A stretch of 45,000 nucleotides of DNA from Glandiceps talaboti (GCF_964340395.1 NC_135558.1:565001-610000); one strand, 5' to 3'; shown: positions 24,521 to 36,425, counted from the first letter of the stretch. Numbers and translations are program-made. The notes: a model not told the origin generated them from the sequence alone.

Positions 24521-27500
24521 TATGTATGTGTGTGTGTGTATGTGTGTCTGTGTGTGTGCGTGCGTGCTGTGTGTGTCTGTGTGCATGCATGTGTGTGTGT
24601 GTGTGCGCGCACGTGTGCATGTATGTATGCATGCATGTAAGAAATTCCTAAAGAAATCCTATAGAAACTCTAAAGGATTCCTAAAAGAATCATATAGGCA
24701 TCCTAAATATTTTTTTAAAAATCCTATGGGCATCCTAAAGTATTCCAAAAGACATCCTATACTATAGGAATCTTTAAGTATTTCTAAACGAAACCAATAG
24801 GCATCCTAAGTATTCCTTAAAAATCCTACAGGAATCCTTAAAGTATTCCTAATAGAATCCTATAGGACTCCCTAAGTATTCCTAAAAGAATCCTATAGGA
24901 CTCCCTAAGTATTCCTAAAAGAATCCTATAGGAATCCTAAAAGAAAGGGGCCAAAATTTTATAAGATTTTCATATAGGAAATACTTTAAGAATCCTACAG
25001 GATTCCTATAAAACTTCTTCCTATCGGATCCTATAGGATATTTTTGTAAGGGACTGACTTTATATTTAGTAAGATGGGGGGGGGGGGGTGACACCTATCA
25101 AAGTGTAAGAATTTATTTTTTTATCCTACATTGAACTGTTGATTTTGCTCCTTACTGACTTGTATTATTTCTATCTGGGAATAAAGTCAAATTAATGAAC
25201 ACACAACAGCTGTTGTTTTCCCCCATTGTTTTCTACCAAGTCAAAACAAACCTTGTATGTGGAAAGCCTCACATTATAACACATAGGGATGTAGTTAGGA
25301 TTTACAGCTCAATGTTAGTAACAATCCACTTTGTTATACATTTTTAAAGCGTGAACTGTATCTGACATTGGTGTACATCAAGCAAATTTTGCAACAAGGC
25401 AATTTTATCTATTAAATCAGCATTTTAGATTATTTTTCTGTATTTTTTTCTCCAGGTTCATAGTGTACAAACTCCCTGAGATTGAAGACAGCAGTGATAC
25501 TGTGATACAGGAAGGATTAGGATATTACTATATGGATGTTAATTCACAATATTGGACATTGTCTGATATACCCATCAATGACACCAACCATGCTGTTGCT
25601 CACACCCTACAACAAATCTATAGCAACCATGGAAAATCTGTAAGTCAATAGATCACCATGGTGATGATCATAAGAATCTATAGCAACCATGGAAATTCTG
25701 CAAGTCAATAGGTCACCATGGCAAATTCCGATGATCAACAAAACTGTAAGAAAAATGGAATGTCTCTGTTTATCGGTCACCATGGCAAATAACTTGGGGT
25801 GTGCATCACTCATTGTGCAATCATCCCTAATATTCAATCTAGATACATCATTCATTGTCATTAACCAAATTTAATCATGATGAATATTATGATTTTTTTT
25901 CTTTCTTTATTTCATTTCTTTCTATTTTTTATCTTTTTTCTCATTATCTTTCCCCTGTGCTCTTTCTATTCTGTCTTTCTTCTTCTTTCTTGATTAACTT
26001 TCTAAATAGGATCTTGTTTACATGATGTATAATGATGAATGGCCAAATGGTAAGGAATCTATGTATAGAGGTCATACAAAAGGTAAGAATTGACAGCTAA
26101 TTACAGATATACATTAAAATAACAACTAATTACAGATATACATATATAATATGACAACTAAATGAATATTCTCAGTCATCCAGGTATAAAGTTAATAATG
26201 AATTAATTTATCCTACTGGACTTGCTGTTATTTTGAATGGCAATTTACATTCACATCTTATCCTGGACACTTCTTCAGGCTGACTGATGATCTAGTGCTA
26301 GTGATAACTTACCTACAAGTGATAACATGACAGGCATGTACAACACTGTTCTTTTTAAAATTCCTTGACAGTTCTCATCACATGACAATTTTATTCTGGC
26401 ACATGTCACCAATTACCTGTCACTAGATCACATGACAATTCTACTGTCACATGTCACCAACAACCTGTCACTAGATCACATAACAGTTCTACTCTGTCAC
26501 ATGTCACCGACTACCTGTCACTAGATCACATGACAATTCTACTCTGTCACATGTCACCAACTACCTGTCACTAGATCATATGACAATTCTACTCTGTCAC
26601 ATGTCACCAACTACCTGTCACTAGATCACATGACAATTCTACTCTGTCACATGTCACCAACTACCTGTCACTAGATCACATGACAATGCTACTGTGTCAC
26701 ATGTCACCAACTACCTGTCACTAGATCACATGACAATTCTACTCTGTCACATGTCACCAACTACCTGTCACTAGATCACATGACAATTCTACTCTGTCAC
26801 ATGTCACCAACTACCTGTCACTAGATCACATGACAATTATACTCTGTCACATGTCACCAACTACCTGTCACTAGATCACATGACAATTCTACTCTGTCAC
26901 ATGTCACCAACTACCTGTCACTAGATCATATGACAATTCTACTCTGTCACATGTCACCAACAACCTGTCACTAGATCATATGACAATTCTACTCTGTCAC
27001 ATGTCACCAACTACCTGTCACTAGATCACATGACAATTATACTCTGTCACATGTCACCAACTACCTGTCACTAGATCACATGACAATTCTACTCTGTCAC
27101 ATGTCACCAACTACCTGTCACTAGATCACATGACAATTATACTCTGTCACATGTCACCAACAACCTGTCACTAGATCATATGACAATTCTACTGTCACAT
27201 GTCACCAACTACCTGTCACTAGATCATATGACAATTCTACTCTGTCACATGTCACCAACTACCTGTCACTAGATCATATGACAATTATACTCTGTCACAT
27301 GTCACCAACTACCTGTCACTAGATCACATGACAATTCTACTCTGTCACATGTCACCAACTACCTGTCACTAGATCACATGACAATTCTACTCTGTCACAT
27401 GTCACCAACTACCTGTCACTAGATCACATGACAATGCTACTGTGTCACATGTCACCAACTACCTGTCACTAGATCACATGACAATTCTACTCTGTCACAT

Positions 27501-29133
27501 GTCACCAACCACCTGTCACTAGGTCACATAACTATTCTACTCTGTCACATGTTACCAACTACCTGTCACTAGATCACATGACAATTCTACTCTGTCACAT
27601 GTCACCAACTACCTGTCACTAGATCACATGACAATTCTACTCTGTCACATTCACCAACCACCTGTCACTAGGTCACATAACTATTCTACTCTGTCACATG
27701 TCACCAACTACCTGTCACTAGATCACATGACAATTCTACTCTGTCACATGTCACCAACTACCTGTCACTAGATCACATGACAATTCTATTCTGTCACATT
27801 TCACCAACAACCTGTCACTAGGTTATCAGTCACCCTGACGAAGCTTCCATCAGAGGATATGAAACTGTTGCCACTCAAAACAACATAAAGTCCAGTAGGA
27901 TAGTAGGATACTTCATTTATTATTTACGTAAAATTAAAAAATGGTTCTGGTGATAGTAATGATAACAATGGACAAATGTAGTCATCTGCAGCGAGGCTAC
28001 ATTACCATGCTCTTGATTTGATTCAAATGTGAAAGCTAGGTCACAAAGTAATCACATGTGATCTTTGATCTATGACCTTGTGTAACCATGGTGATAATAA
28101 TCAATATATCTACTTGGATGGCATTTCAGATCAGTATGTAAAAAGTTGTCATAAAAACTCCTAAGTCTTTGTTATTCTTGTAGGTGATTTATGTTTCAAC
28201 CGTACTAGTGGGTTCTGGCTTGTTCATAGTGTGCCAAAGTTCCCTGACTTCTCCAATACATCGTATTCATGGCCTGACAATGCTAAAGACAATGGACAAT
28301 CATTTCTTTGTGTTACATATGGATACAATGAGTTAGCAGCTATTGGTAAGGATAACCTTTGACCTTTTTGTTTGGTTGATGATTGATTTGTACATCTAGA
28401 CACATTACAGGAGAAGTATACCTTGTGAATTCATATTGTTTTAATAAAACTTAGACGTTACATGAGATAAAATGTGTTGTTTTCATTCACTTTTTCTTAT
28501 CAATACAGAGTTGGCATTGATCAGAATTTAGGAGGAAGTGACTTATGAGCCTTTGAGGTTGAGTTGGCATTAAATGTTGATTATTTTTACCGATGCACCT
28601 AGGTAATATTCTATTTTAGTTACCAAGAATTGTATAACAGTAAAAACAGTCAACAATACATTTAACAGAAGGTCTCTACCAAGGGCCACATAATCTTTTC
28701 CACCTAAGTTGTGATCAATGTCAGCTACATACTGATCAAGTGAAACCAACTCTATTTATCTCATTTAACATCTAAGATTTATGAAACAAAAGTTAGTGAA
28801 TTGACATTAAGGTATCCTTTCCTAGTTAAGTTAATTCTAGAATTCTGTAGTGTTTTATAGATAACTTTGATACACTGTATTAAGTATCCTCTTTGTTATC
28901 TTTGTATATGTGTGATTTAGTCAAGTTTCATCAGACAGTGCTGTGTGTGTGTGCTGTATGTGACATGTGCTGTGTACATTGGTATGTGTGCTGTGTGCTG
29001 TGTGTGTGTGTGTGTGTGTGTGTGCTGTATGTGACATGTGCTGTGTACATTTGTATGTGTGCTGTGTGTGTGTGCTGTTTATGCATGTGTGTATGTGCTG
29101 TGCTGTGTGCATATGTGTATGCATGTGTACATG

Positions 29134-29176
<43 letters not shown>

Positions 29177-32015
29177 TTATACATGTGTGTATGTGCTGTG
29201 CTGTGTGCGTATGTATATGCATGTGTACATGTACTATGTGTGTGTGTGTGCGCAGCACGCGTGCGTGTGTGTGTGAGTGTGTGTGTGTGTGAATGCATAC
29301 TTTTAACTGTAATGCAATGATATGAGTAATTGTAACACATCATTACAGCTGAATACATGCATCAATATTATGATCCTAGACTTAATGACTTCAATGATTA
29401 CAAAGTGTTCATATACAAGCATTCACATTATTTTTCTTCTCTCAAAATTTGACACTCCTAGCAAAACAGTTGAAGTACATGTGGCCATATGTATATGATG
29501 TAAACATTCCAAAAGACTTTGTTGCTGACCAACCAGATTTAGTGGATGTAGCTAACAAAAAACATATCAAGAATCCTCCCTGGTTTAGACAAGAAAATCT
29601 GACATCTTTAGCTGGACAGAAATTTTATAGTTTTACTAAAACTTCTGAATATGGGAAAGGTACGTTATGTAAACTTGTGAACTTAGTGACAGAGATAATT
29701 AATCAATATTACTACCATAAAGTGTTAATAACATAAGTGAGAAATATGTATTAAAAAGTAGATATTGACAAATAAAATGTATGTCGCTGGTTGATCTGAA
29801 TATTCCTGGAAAACTGATGAAAAACTCATGGAAAGTCCCAAAATAGTGTTTTGAGCATAGTGGTTTAAGTGTTTAGTATGAACCCTTAAAATACTATGCT
29901 CCCTTAAATTTACCACTGAGGGCAATTTCTCAAATTAGTAAAATGTAAAAGAATTGGCGATTGATGTGTTGTAAACTCCAGTATAGTGACACCCAATCTC
30001 TCCTTTCTCTTCAACTCTATTATCTGTTCAAGTTGTATGTTGTTACTTCAGAGTTATCAAGTGGAAAGTGAGGAAAGTGGTAAATTATAGAACTCTCATT
30101 TCACAATTTATTTCCAAAGGACTTTAGAACATCATTAGAAACAAAAGAAGGATAAATATGGTTCAACTTTCATAGATTTAAGTATATGAACACAATACAA
30201 TAATTGATGGAGAACAATCATTGTAAAATGACTTGGGAACTTTGGTAGAGAACAATAGTAAAATGACTTGGGAACAATGGTAAAATGACTTGGGAACTTT
30301 GAGAACAATGGTAAAATGACTTGGGAACTTTGGTTGAATCTGGATACTAAACAAACACTTTTGGATATATGTTATATTTTCTGATCATAGATATTTATGC
30401 TGATTGGTTAGCTCCATATTTCCAAAGTGACATGCAGAGTGAGACATGGCAAGATGGCCGTGGTAAAACGCCCTCTTTCTGTGGAACTTACAAGGTAGAA
30501 AATATACAAGACATAACCTTCTCAGATGATGTGGTCTTTAAGGAGACTAAAGACCATTCTAAGTGGGCAGTAACCATGGGAGCCAAGTCATGGACCTGTA
30601 TTGGAGGTATCAACCGACAGGTAACATATTGTCACAATGAAATATAAAACATCTTAGTGAAATGTAAAATGGTGAAGTTAAAAAAGCTGAAATCTTGTTA
30701 TTCATCTCTATCGTTATTCAACTGATACAGTTTGGTACATTGAAGTTCAATATTCATCCTATGTACATTTGTATACAACATGTATGTTGCAAATTAAGTA
30801 CTTTTGTGTGTGTTTTGACAATCACTATGCAACGTGTTACAATCTCTAATTACCCACCCTTATGTCTAGCCAACATCTTAAATACTTATTTGCATAATGC
30901 CAGAGTTGAGTTCAGGAAAAGTGTCTAGATATATGCTCAGATACAAAGTTAGTTTGAGCGTTTCTATAGTTACTGTCTCAGTTTTCATAGTGTGGGACCT
31001 TGAAGCATACCGGGGGTATATGCAAATTTGGCGATTGCTGCGCGAGCTCCCAGTAATTTTACAATTAAAATGTTACCATTATTGTTTCTACAACATGTAA
31101 GATATAAACTTATTGTATTGTATATTTAAGGCCTAATACAAAAAAATTGTGGTTCTGATTATGCTCATTTTTAGAATAGGTGGGTAGGTAGATTTTTTAT
31201 TTTATTTTATTTTATTTTTTTCTGTGCGAGTGTCTAGTTCAGGTTTTGCATTGTTTTCCAAATGGTCTCTGTGTTGTTTATTTCTTCCTATCAGATGTAT
31301 AGCCATTTTATTTTTTTGCCTTTTTAAGTCAGTTTCCGCATCCACTATTTCTCATGAGACTTCACATTTTTTGGAATTTTATTAATTTTTTCTTGAATAC
31401 TTTTAAAAAAATTAAGGGTTGGCAGTGAAAAGCTAGGTGGGGTCAGGTAACCGGAACCAAACAATTTTTTTAGGCCTAAGAAATGGTGTAGATTAAAAAC
31501 AGCACACTGTTTCAGCTTGTGTATTATGTGGAAAATGGCCAATGTTGGATAACGATTCAAATTTAGGTAAAAAACCCAAGTGTCTGGCAAAGCTATAGAA
31601 AAAGTTGGTCCTGAACAACAGAATGGTCATATTATGGCTCCATTTAGTGTGTAAGGTACTACTACACTGTGCACAGGGCGCCCTCACACATCAGTGAGGG
31701 AAGAGTGACACAACATATCTTACAGGCTAGGCACCACTTTACTGATAACAAAGCACTAAAGCAAGAACACTAGATTAAAACATTAGCATTTAAAGTAATT
31801 ATTTCAAAGCCATTTACTCTGGTTACATAAATGATAATAAAAAGTTTGAAAAGCAATATTTTCTTCTTCATTTTTAACAGGACAGTCAGACCAAGCGTGG
31901 TGGTGGTTTGGTTTGTTTTAATATCATCTCAGTATGGAAGCAATTTACAAGTATCATTTCACAGGTTGAAGAATGCAATGGTGTACACCATGATATTATG
32001 TTAGATTTCTTTTAG
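23866..32015 (+). CDS. DNASE2: Deoxyribonuclease II, complete, seven exons, 373 aa
   Basis: DNase II is an acid endonuclease that degrades DNA from engulfed cells and food in lysosomes, or is secreted. Exons: 23866-24005, 25456-25639, 26010-26082, 28184-28345, 29462-29659, 30391-30620, 31881-32015. All introns are GT-AG, and the phases join to one 1,122-base frame ending in TAG. The start ATG is the first after an in-frame TGA (23812-23814). Residues 1-27 form a signal peptide ending AVLA. Then come a cysteine (C37), DGKSVDWFIVYKLP, the first catalytic HxK in RGHTKG (H130, K132), [14 protein letters not shown]175 (likely disulphide partner of C37), [11 protein letters not shown], the second HxK in DHSKW (H308, K310), [17 protein letters not shown] and ECNG. 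These are the family blocks in order. Several N-glycosylation sites (NRT, NDT, NTS, NLT) suit a lysosomal glycoprotein. Length matches the usual 350-380 aa. Intron 3 carries a large satellite array. Confidence 0.96.
24103..24640. repeat. Compound microsatellite (TATG)n, (AT)n, (GT)n in DNase II intron 1
   Basis: About 45 units of the tetranucleotide TATG (24107-24292) pass into (AT)n to about 24388. After a gap there is a second (AT)n at 24474-24516 and then a TG-rich tract to about 24640. The long open frames over this region are artefacts of repeat lengths without stops. Confidence 0.97.
24640..25045. repeat. Degenerate repeat field built on CCTATAGG and CCTAAAGTATTCC
   Basis: Around 400 bases consist of imperfect units of 20-30 bases containing AATCCTATAGGAATCC, CCTAAAGTATTCC and CCTAAAAGAATCC. 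Many units hold the palindrome CCTATAGG. A G-run follows at 25077-25088. Confidence 0.85.
25615..25725 (+). repeat. 60-bp tandem duplication across the end of DNase II exon 2 and its splice donor
   Basis: AATCTATAGCAACCATGGAA at 25615 recurs at 25675. The first copy holds the exon end and the donor TCT|gtaagt (25639/25640). The second copy has the same junction with gcaagt. Reading past the first donor meets a TAG after four codons. Confidence 0.85.
26193..27926. mobile_element. Fold-back element with internal satellite, in DNase II intron 3
   Basis: The left arm (26193 to about 26310, with ATCCTACTGGACTT, TTTTGAATGGCAA, GGCTGACTGATGATCTAGTG) is the diverged inverse of the right arm (about 27810-27926, whose reverse complement has ATCCTACTGGACTT, TTTTGAGTGGCAA, GGGTGACTGATAACCTAGTG). 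The 50-bp satellite fills the space between. No clear target-site duplication was found, so the superfamily is open. Confidence 0.75.
26380..27826. repeat. 50-bp satellite, about 29 copies
   Basis: The unit starts ACATGACAATTCTACTCTGT, continues CACATGTCACCAACTACCTG and ends TCACTAGATC. Copies differ by a few positions (TTCT/TTAT/TGCT, CAACT/CAACA, CACA/CATA), and higher-order blocks seem to recur: the TGCTACTGTG variant appears near 26685 and again near 27433. Edge copies are most diverged, as expected of unequal exchange. Confidence 0.95.
28935..29292. repeat. TG-rich compound microsatellite in DNase II intron 4
   Basis: Runs of (TG)n mixed with TGCTGTATGTGACATG and TGCATGTGTACATGTACT motifs; two larger segments of about 100 bases are repeated. 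Open frames across it are low-complexity artefacts. Confidence 0.95.
30215..30340. repeat. Short tandem repeat around GTAAAATGACTTGGGAAC
   Basis: Four copies of GTAAAATGACTTGGGAAC, separated by TTTGGTAGAGAACAATA-like spacers, lie just upstream of DNase II exon 6. Confidence 0.85.
31560..31800 (+). repeat. Dispersed repeat, copy B
   Basis: Diverged match to 19911-20066: AAGTGTCTGGCAAAGCTATA, TCCTGAACAACAGAAT, then after an insertion CACTTTACTGATAAC, GCAAGAACACTAGATTAAAA and GCATTTAAAG. It lies in DNase II intron 6 in the same orientation. AGGGCGCCCTC lies inside it near 31677. Confidence 0.65.
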
Positions 32016-32259
32016 AAAAGTTCTACTTGTACTAAAGAAATGACATCAGCTGTACACTCATACATTTTATAACGCATTGTTTTCATATAGCCTTCATTGA
32101 TTGGCTTAGATTGTATCATGTGGTATGGACTATTGACCCATAGTGACCTCAATTTGCATATAGGGACACTGGTCGTGTTCTATTTTCCCTAGGGCACTAT
32201 TCATGTAGCATGAGTCTTACCAATGATTTGCTTTGACTATGAGCCTGGGAATGTGATGT

Positions 32260-32450
32260 GTTATACAACACTTATTGCCTGGCCTTTATATATTCAGGCA
32301 CTAGTAGACAACATATTACCCCTCATGTTGTTATGTTGCAACTATTTCCCTTGGCTTTCAGTCTTGAGGAAATAGTTACTACATAACATCCCTCAGGGTA
32401 CTAGACATCTACTAGTGCCCTCATAGCCAAACAATAAGTGTATGCTATAA
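32260..32450. mobile_element. Fold-back MITE-like inverted repeat
   Basis: ACACTTATTGCCTGGC with GGCACTAGTAGA at the left faces TCTACTAGTGCC with GCCAAACAATAAGTGTAT at the right. Inner arms GTTATGTTGCAACTATTTCC and GGAAATAGTTACTACATAAC also pair. It lies just 3' of DNase II. Confidence 0.75.
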
Positions 32451-32566
32451 TAGCAATATATTCTGTAGGAATAGCAGCTTTCTTATATGTTTCAATATAA
32501 AATTGCTATCATGCCATTATTTGTGATACAAACATCTGTGATAATTAACCAGCATTTGAAGCTTAT

Positions 32567-33198
32567 AGGGGAACACCAATCCAGTAAAGGTATTTTGATA
32601 AACTTGTGAGTCATTGCATGATTTCACATCACACAAATTTTTACACTGCAGTTTACCATGAGAAACATCACATTGAAACTATTTCATCTCTGTTGTTCTA
32701 GCAATGGTACACTGTTGCCTCGTGGGTCTTAGCAGACATACATATGTATTAGTTGAAGAATGAATAATCGTAACCCATCGTAATACATGGTGTGTCTGCT
32801 AAATCCCATGAGGCAACAGTGGATCAGTGTGAGAACAATAGAAGTGAAATATCCCTATATGATAAGTCATATTTGACCATGTCTTTCTACTGGGGTAAAT
32901 TTTAAGCAGAGGATGTGTAAATGTGGCGAGTATGACTTAATTTACCCATGGTGATCTCTCCCCTGGGGACTGTAGACAGTCAAAAGTGGTACTGCGTCTT
33001 GTACTAGCCCTGGACAGAGATGGTGGTTAGGTGGGTCACATGTAGGGTAAAGGTGGGTAAATTGGACTTTTCATGTAATGATACGAGGTTTAATTTGTTG
33101 TTTCTTGGCAGTTACTCAAAATTTATGTGATCATGAAATTATTCTCTTGAACTTGGAGATTATGGAAGTATAGTTATTTCCTGGCATGGTGTTCCCCT
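32567..33198. mobile_element. 632-bp fold-back element with AGGGGAACACC ends
   Basis: The ends AGGGGAACACCAATCCAG (left) and, on the opposite strand, AGGGGAACACCATGCCAG (right) are terminal inverted repeats. Homology of the two arms continues inward. A central palindrome pairs ACTGTTGCCTCGTGGG with CCCATGAGGCAACAGT. There is no transposase frame, so it is non-autonomous. A TA or TTA duplication is possible but not certain. Confidence 0.8.
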
Positions 33199-34589
33199 TA
33201 ATATATTGCCACAGACAATACGTATGAAAAAAAGCAGTAATATAACTCACATTTCAAATTTGTATTTTGGCAATCTAAGTCAATGAAAATTATGATCAAA
33301 TTGTAAAAATCAATAAAAAACATTTCTATTTCCCATTATGTAATTGTTTATTAAGCAGGGTTTGAAAATATTGTAGTTACAATGTACTGTATGGACTTCA
33401 GAGTTGGACATGTCTGCCATTCATACAACAGTCATGTCGCACTATTAGCTATCACTGGTTTAGAAACCTGATATGGCTGAACAACTCAATTTATCTTACA
33501 GTCTACATCATCAGACAGACAACTATCCACTCTTCACAGATGCCCATTTTTGGGGCATGCAGTTACATGATACAGTAGACTATTCCATAGATTACATATG
33601 TACTGTAGCATGTGGAGATTCTCAGAGTATGTTGGCTTTGATAAATTGTCAGAATTTTATTTTTACAATGTACTTTCATTAAAAGTATGCTGCTTGCTTT
33701 GAGTTTTGGAAATCTCTTGGTAATCTCCTGTGATGAAGAATCCTAATTTACTAAACAATAAATTTTATCCATATTCTAGTTGACCATTATATATCCTAGG
33801 AATTATGTATGCGTAATCACAAATCAAATATACGAACGACTTTTACTCTCAAATATTTACTGGAAGATGTTCCCCTTTAGTGACTTATTTCAGTCACACT
33901 CAAAGAAATATACATATTTTCTGATCAAGTCAACTGATAGACCCAGGAGTTTAATCCTTGGTCGATGGTCAACTCTTGGTAACTAAGACAGTGGCCCGTA
34001 GGTATACAAGTTCAGTGGAGATAATCATATGACCACAAGAGGGCGCCCTACTTTGTAGAGAGATGTATTGAATCATTCCATGGCAAATCAGAATGAATAA
34101 CTTTAAATATTTGAGTTGTTAGAAATGTTTATTACATTTACCATTTACTCAGTGAAATTAGTATTTCTAGTCAACTTAAGGAGCCATTATTTCACAAATT
34201 TCTTTCTATTTCCTAGAAGAAATATTAAAGTCATGACTATTGTCTGATTGCTGTTTATGCAGGATAATGTATATATACTTTTGATTCAGCTTTTCAACTG
34301 TACGAAAACCCTGAAATTCAAGCTCAAAATAACTCATTTTTATCAAGATTAGCAAACACCAGAACTTTTGTCTAAACAATCAATGCATAGGTTTAGGAAT
34401 TGTATTTATTTAGTGATACAAATTTACAGAAACCATATTGCATATCAACCAGTTGATACTTTATTTTTGTACCTGTTGAATAAATTACCCTTTTTTCAAA
34501 AGTTTGGAGTCATGGGAGTTTTATTGGCATAACTTTTTATGTGTATAATTCACTCTCTCTACAAGGATCTGTTGTCCTGTACATTTAAA

Positions 34590-34790
34590 ATTGGAATGAC
34601 ACTCCAGGAAATAAGGTATTTTCATAAACTTTGGGTTCTGGAGAGTCATTTTATGATTTCACATCACATACATATGCACAATTGTCAAGAAACACCAAAT
34701 TAAAACTTTATTTCAACTCTATTGTTTTCACACTGCTCCACTGTTGCATCATGGGACTGTTTGCCGGCACACTTTACAAGAAATTATTTA
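34590..34790. mobile_element. Single arm related to the 32567-33198 element
   Basis: GACACTCCAGGAAATAAGGT, ATGATTTCACATCACA, ATTTCAACTCTATTGTTTTC and CCACTGTTGCATCATGGG follow the same order as one arm of the fold-back element 1.4 kb upstream. The opposite arm is missing or unrecognisable. Confidence 0.65.
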
Positions 34791-34974
34791 TTAAACGTAC
34801 GCTGAATATCATGACTCCCAAGAGCCTCCTAGCCTTCACTGTTGAGATACACAGTTAGCTCTCTTTCCAAGAGAGGAATCAAAGTGCCAATGAAATGATA
34901 TGTTACAGCCTGGTGAACTCTCATCACATAGCAGTCATACACAGTATTTGTTTAGGAAAAGAACTATTTATTGC

Positions 34975-35520
34975 AAATGTATAACATGGGTTAAATATTG
35001 AATGAACAAGATTTTCATTCTGAGTGTATAGTAATAATAACATAACATGGGTTAAATATTGAATGAACTTGAGTTTCATTCAGGGTGTATAGTAATACAA
35101 TGTAATAACATAACATGGGTTAAATGTAGAATGAACCTGAGTTTCATTCAGGGTGTATAGTAATAATAACATAACATAACATGGGTTAAATATTGAATGA
35201 ACCTGAGTTTCATTCAGGGTGAATAGTAATACAATGTAATAACATAACATGGGTTAAATGTAGAATGAACCTGAGTTTCATTCAAGGTCTATAGTAATAA
35301 TAACATAACATGGGTTAAATATTGAATGAACAAGATTTTCATTCAGGGTGTATAGTAATAATAATAACATAACATGGGTTAAAGATTGAATGAACCTGAG
35401 TTTCATTCTGAGTGTATAGTAATAATAACATAACATGGGTTAAATATTGAATGAACCTGAGTTTCATTCAGGGTGCATAGTAATAATAACATAACATGGG
35501 TTAAATATTGAATGAACATC
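34975..35520. repeat. Minisatellite of about 58-70 bp, 9 copies, with an internal palindrome
   Basis: Each unit has AACATGGGTTAAATATTG, then TGAATGAAC..GTTTCATTCA, which can form a stem, then GGGTGTATAGTAATA. Unit length varies with the number of AATA and ACATA words. Confidence 0.9.
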
Positions 35521-35994
35521 ATTAGTGTCCACAGCATATCAAAAACAATTACAGGTAATTTAAGATTTGAATATTTTTTATATACCATAATTGCCTTTAT
35601 TTACCTCATGTCTCTTATGTTCTTACAGTCTACAAAATATTATAATTGCCATGCCTGTCACATTCTGTAGTATTAAAATAAATGTGAACCTTTGTAAGGT
35701 TTGAAGAAACTGAAGTAAAGAATGTTTGAACAGTTGCTGATACTGTTGTGACATTTCAAATTCTGTTGTCAATCAACATGTGCATATAAAATTACCAGAC
35801 TAGATTCATACTGCCAGGAAATGACATCTCTCTGTATTGGCTAAAGTGATATGGGTCAATTTTAGACCTTATTTTTAACTGGATTTTATTGTTTAAATGT
35901 TTGTATAAAAGTCATCTGGTATCTTATCAATGCTGCTTTATGCCTTGGAATGGATACATAGATCTACATATTGTTGACATTTTTTTGCATGTAC

Positions 35995-36425
35995 AGTCTA
36001 CAATACTGATGTCAATGGCAGTTTTTGGGTATGCATAAAATTATGTATACTTTACAATACTGATGTCAATGGCAGTTTTTTGGGTATGCATAAAATTATG
36101 TATAATCTACAATACTGATGTCAATGGCAGTTTTTGGGTATGCATAAAATTATGTATACTCCACAATACTGATGTCAATGGCAGTTTTTGGGTATGCATA
36201 AAATTATGTATACTCTACAATACTGATGTCAATGGCAGTTTTTGGGTATGCATAAAATTATGTATAATCTACAATACTGATGTCAATGGCAGTTTTTGGG
36301 TATGCATAAAATTATGTATAATCTACAATACTGATGTCAATGGCAGTTTTTGGGTATGCATAAAATTATGTATACTCTACAATACTGATGTCAATGGCAG
36401 TTTTTGGGTATGCATAAAATTATAT
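35995..36425. repeat. 54-bp minisatellite, 8 copies
   Basis: Units start TACAATACTGATGTCAATGG, continue CAGTTTTTGGGTATGCAT and end AAAATTATGTATAATC. The second copy has one extra T. Because 54 is a multiple of three, one frame stays open, but it has no other sign of coding. Confidence 0.95.

Noticed and set aside
24045-24640. Tyr/Ile/Cys/Val-rich open frames up to 182 aa
   Set aside because: Pure translation of (TATG)n, (AT)n and (GT)n microsatellite DNA.
26380-27826. CRISPR-like array
   Set aside because: There are no unique spacers: the whole 50-bp unit repeats. The DNA is clearly eukaryotic with introns.
28893-29358. Cys/Val-rich and His/Thr-rich open frames near 29 kb
   Set aside because: Low-complexity TG repeats lying inside DNase II intron 4.
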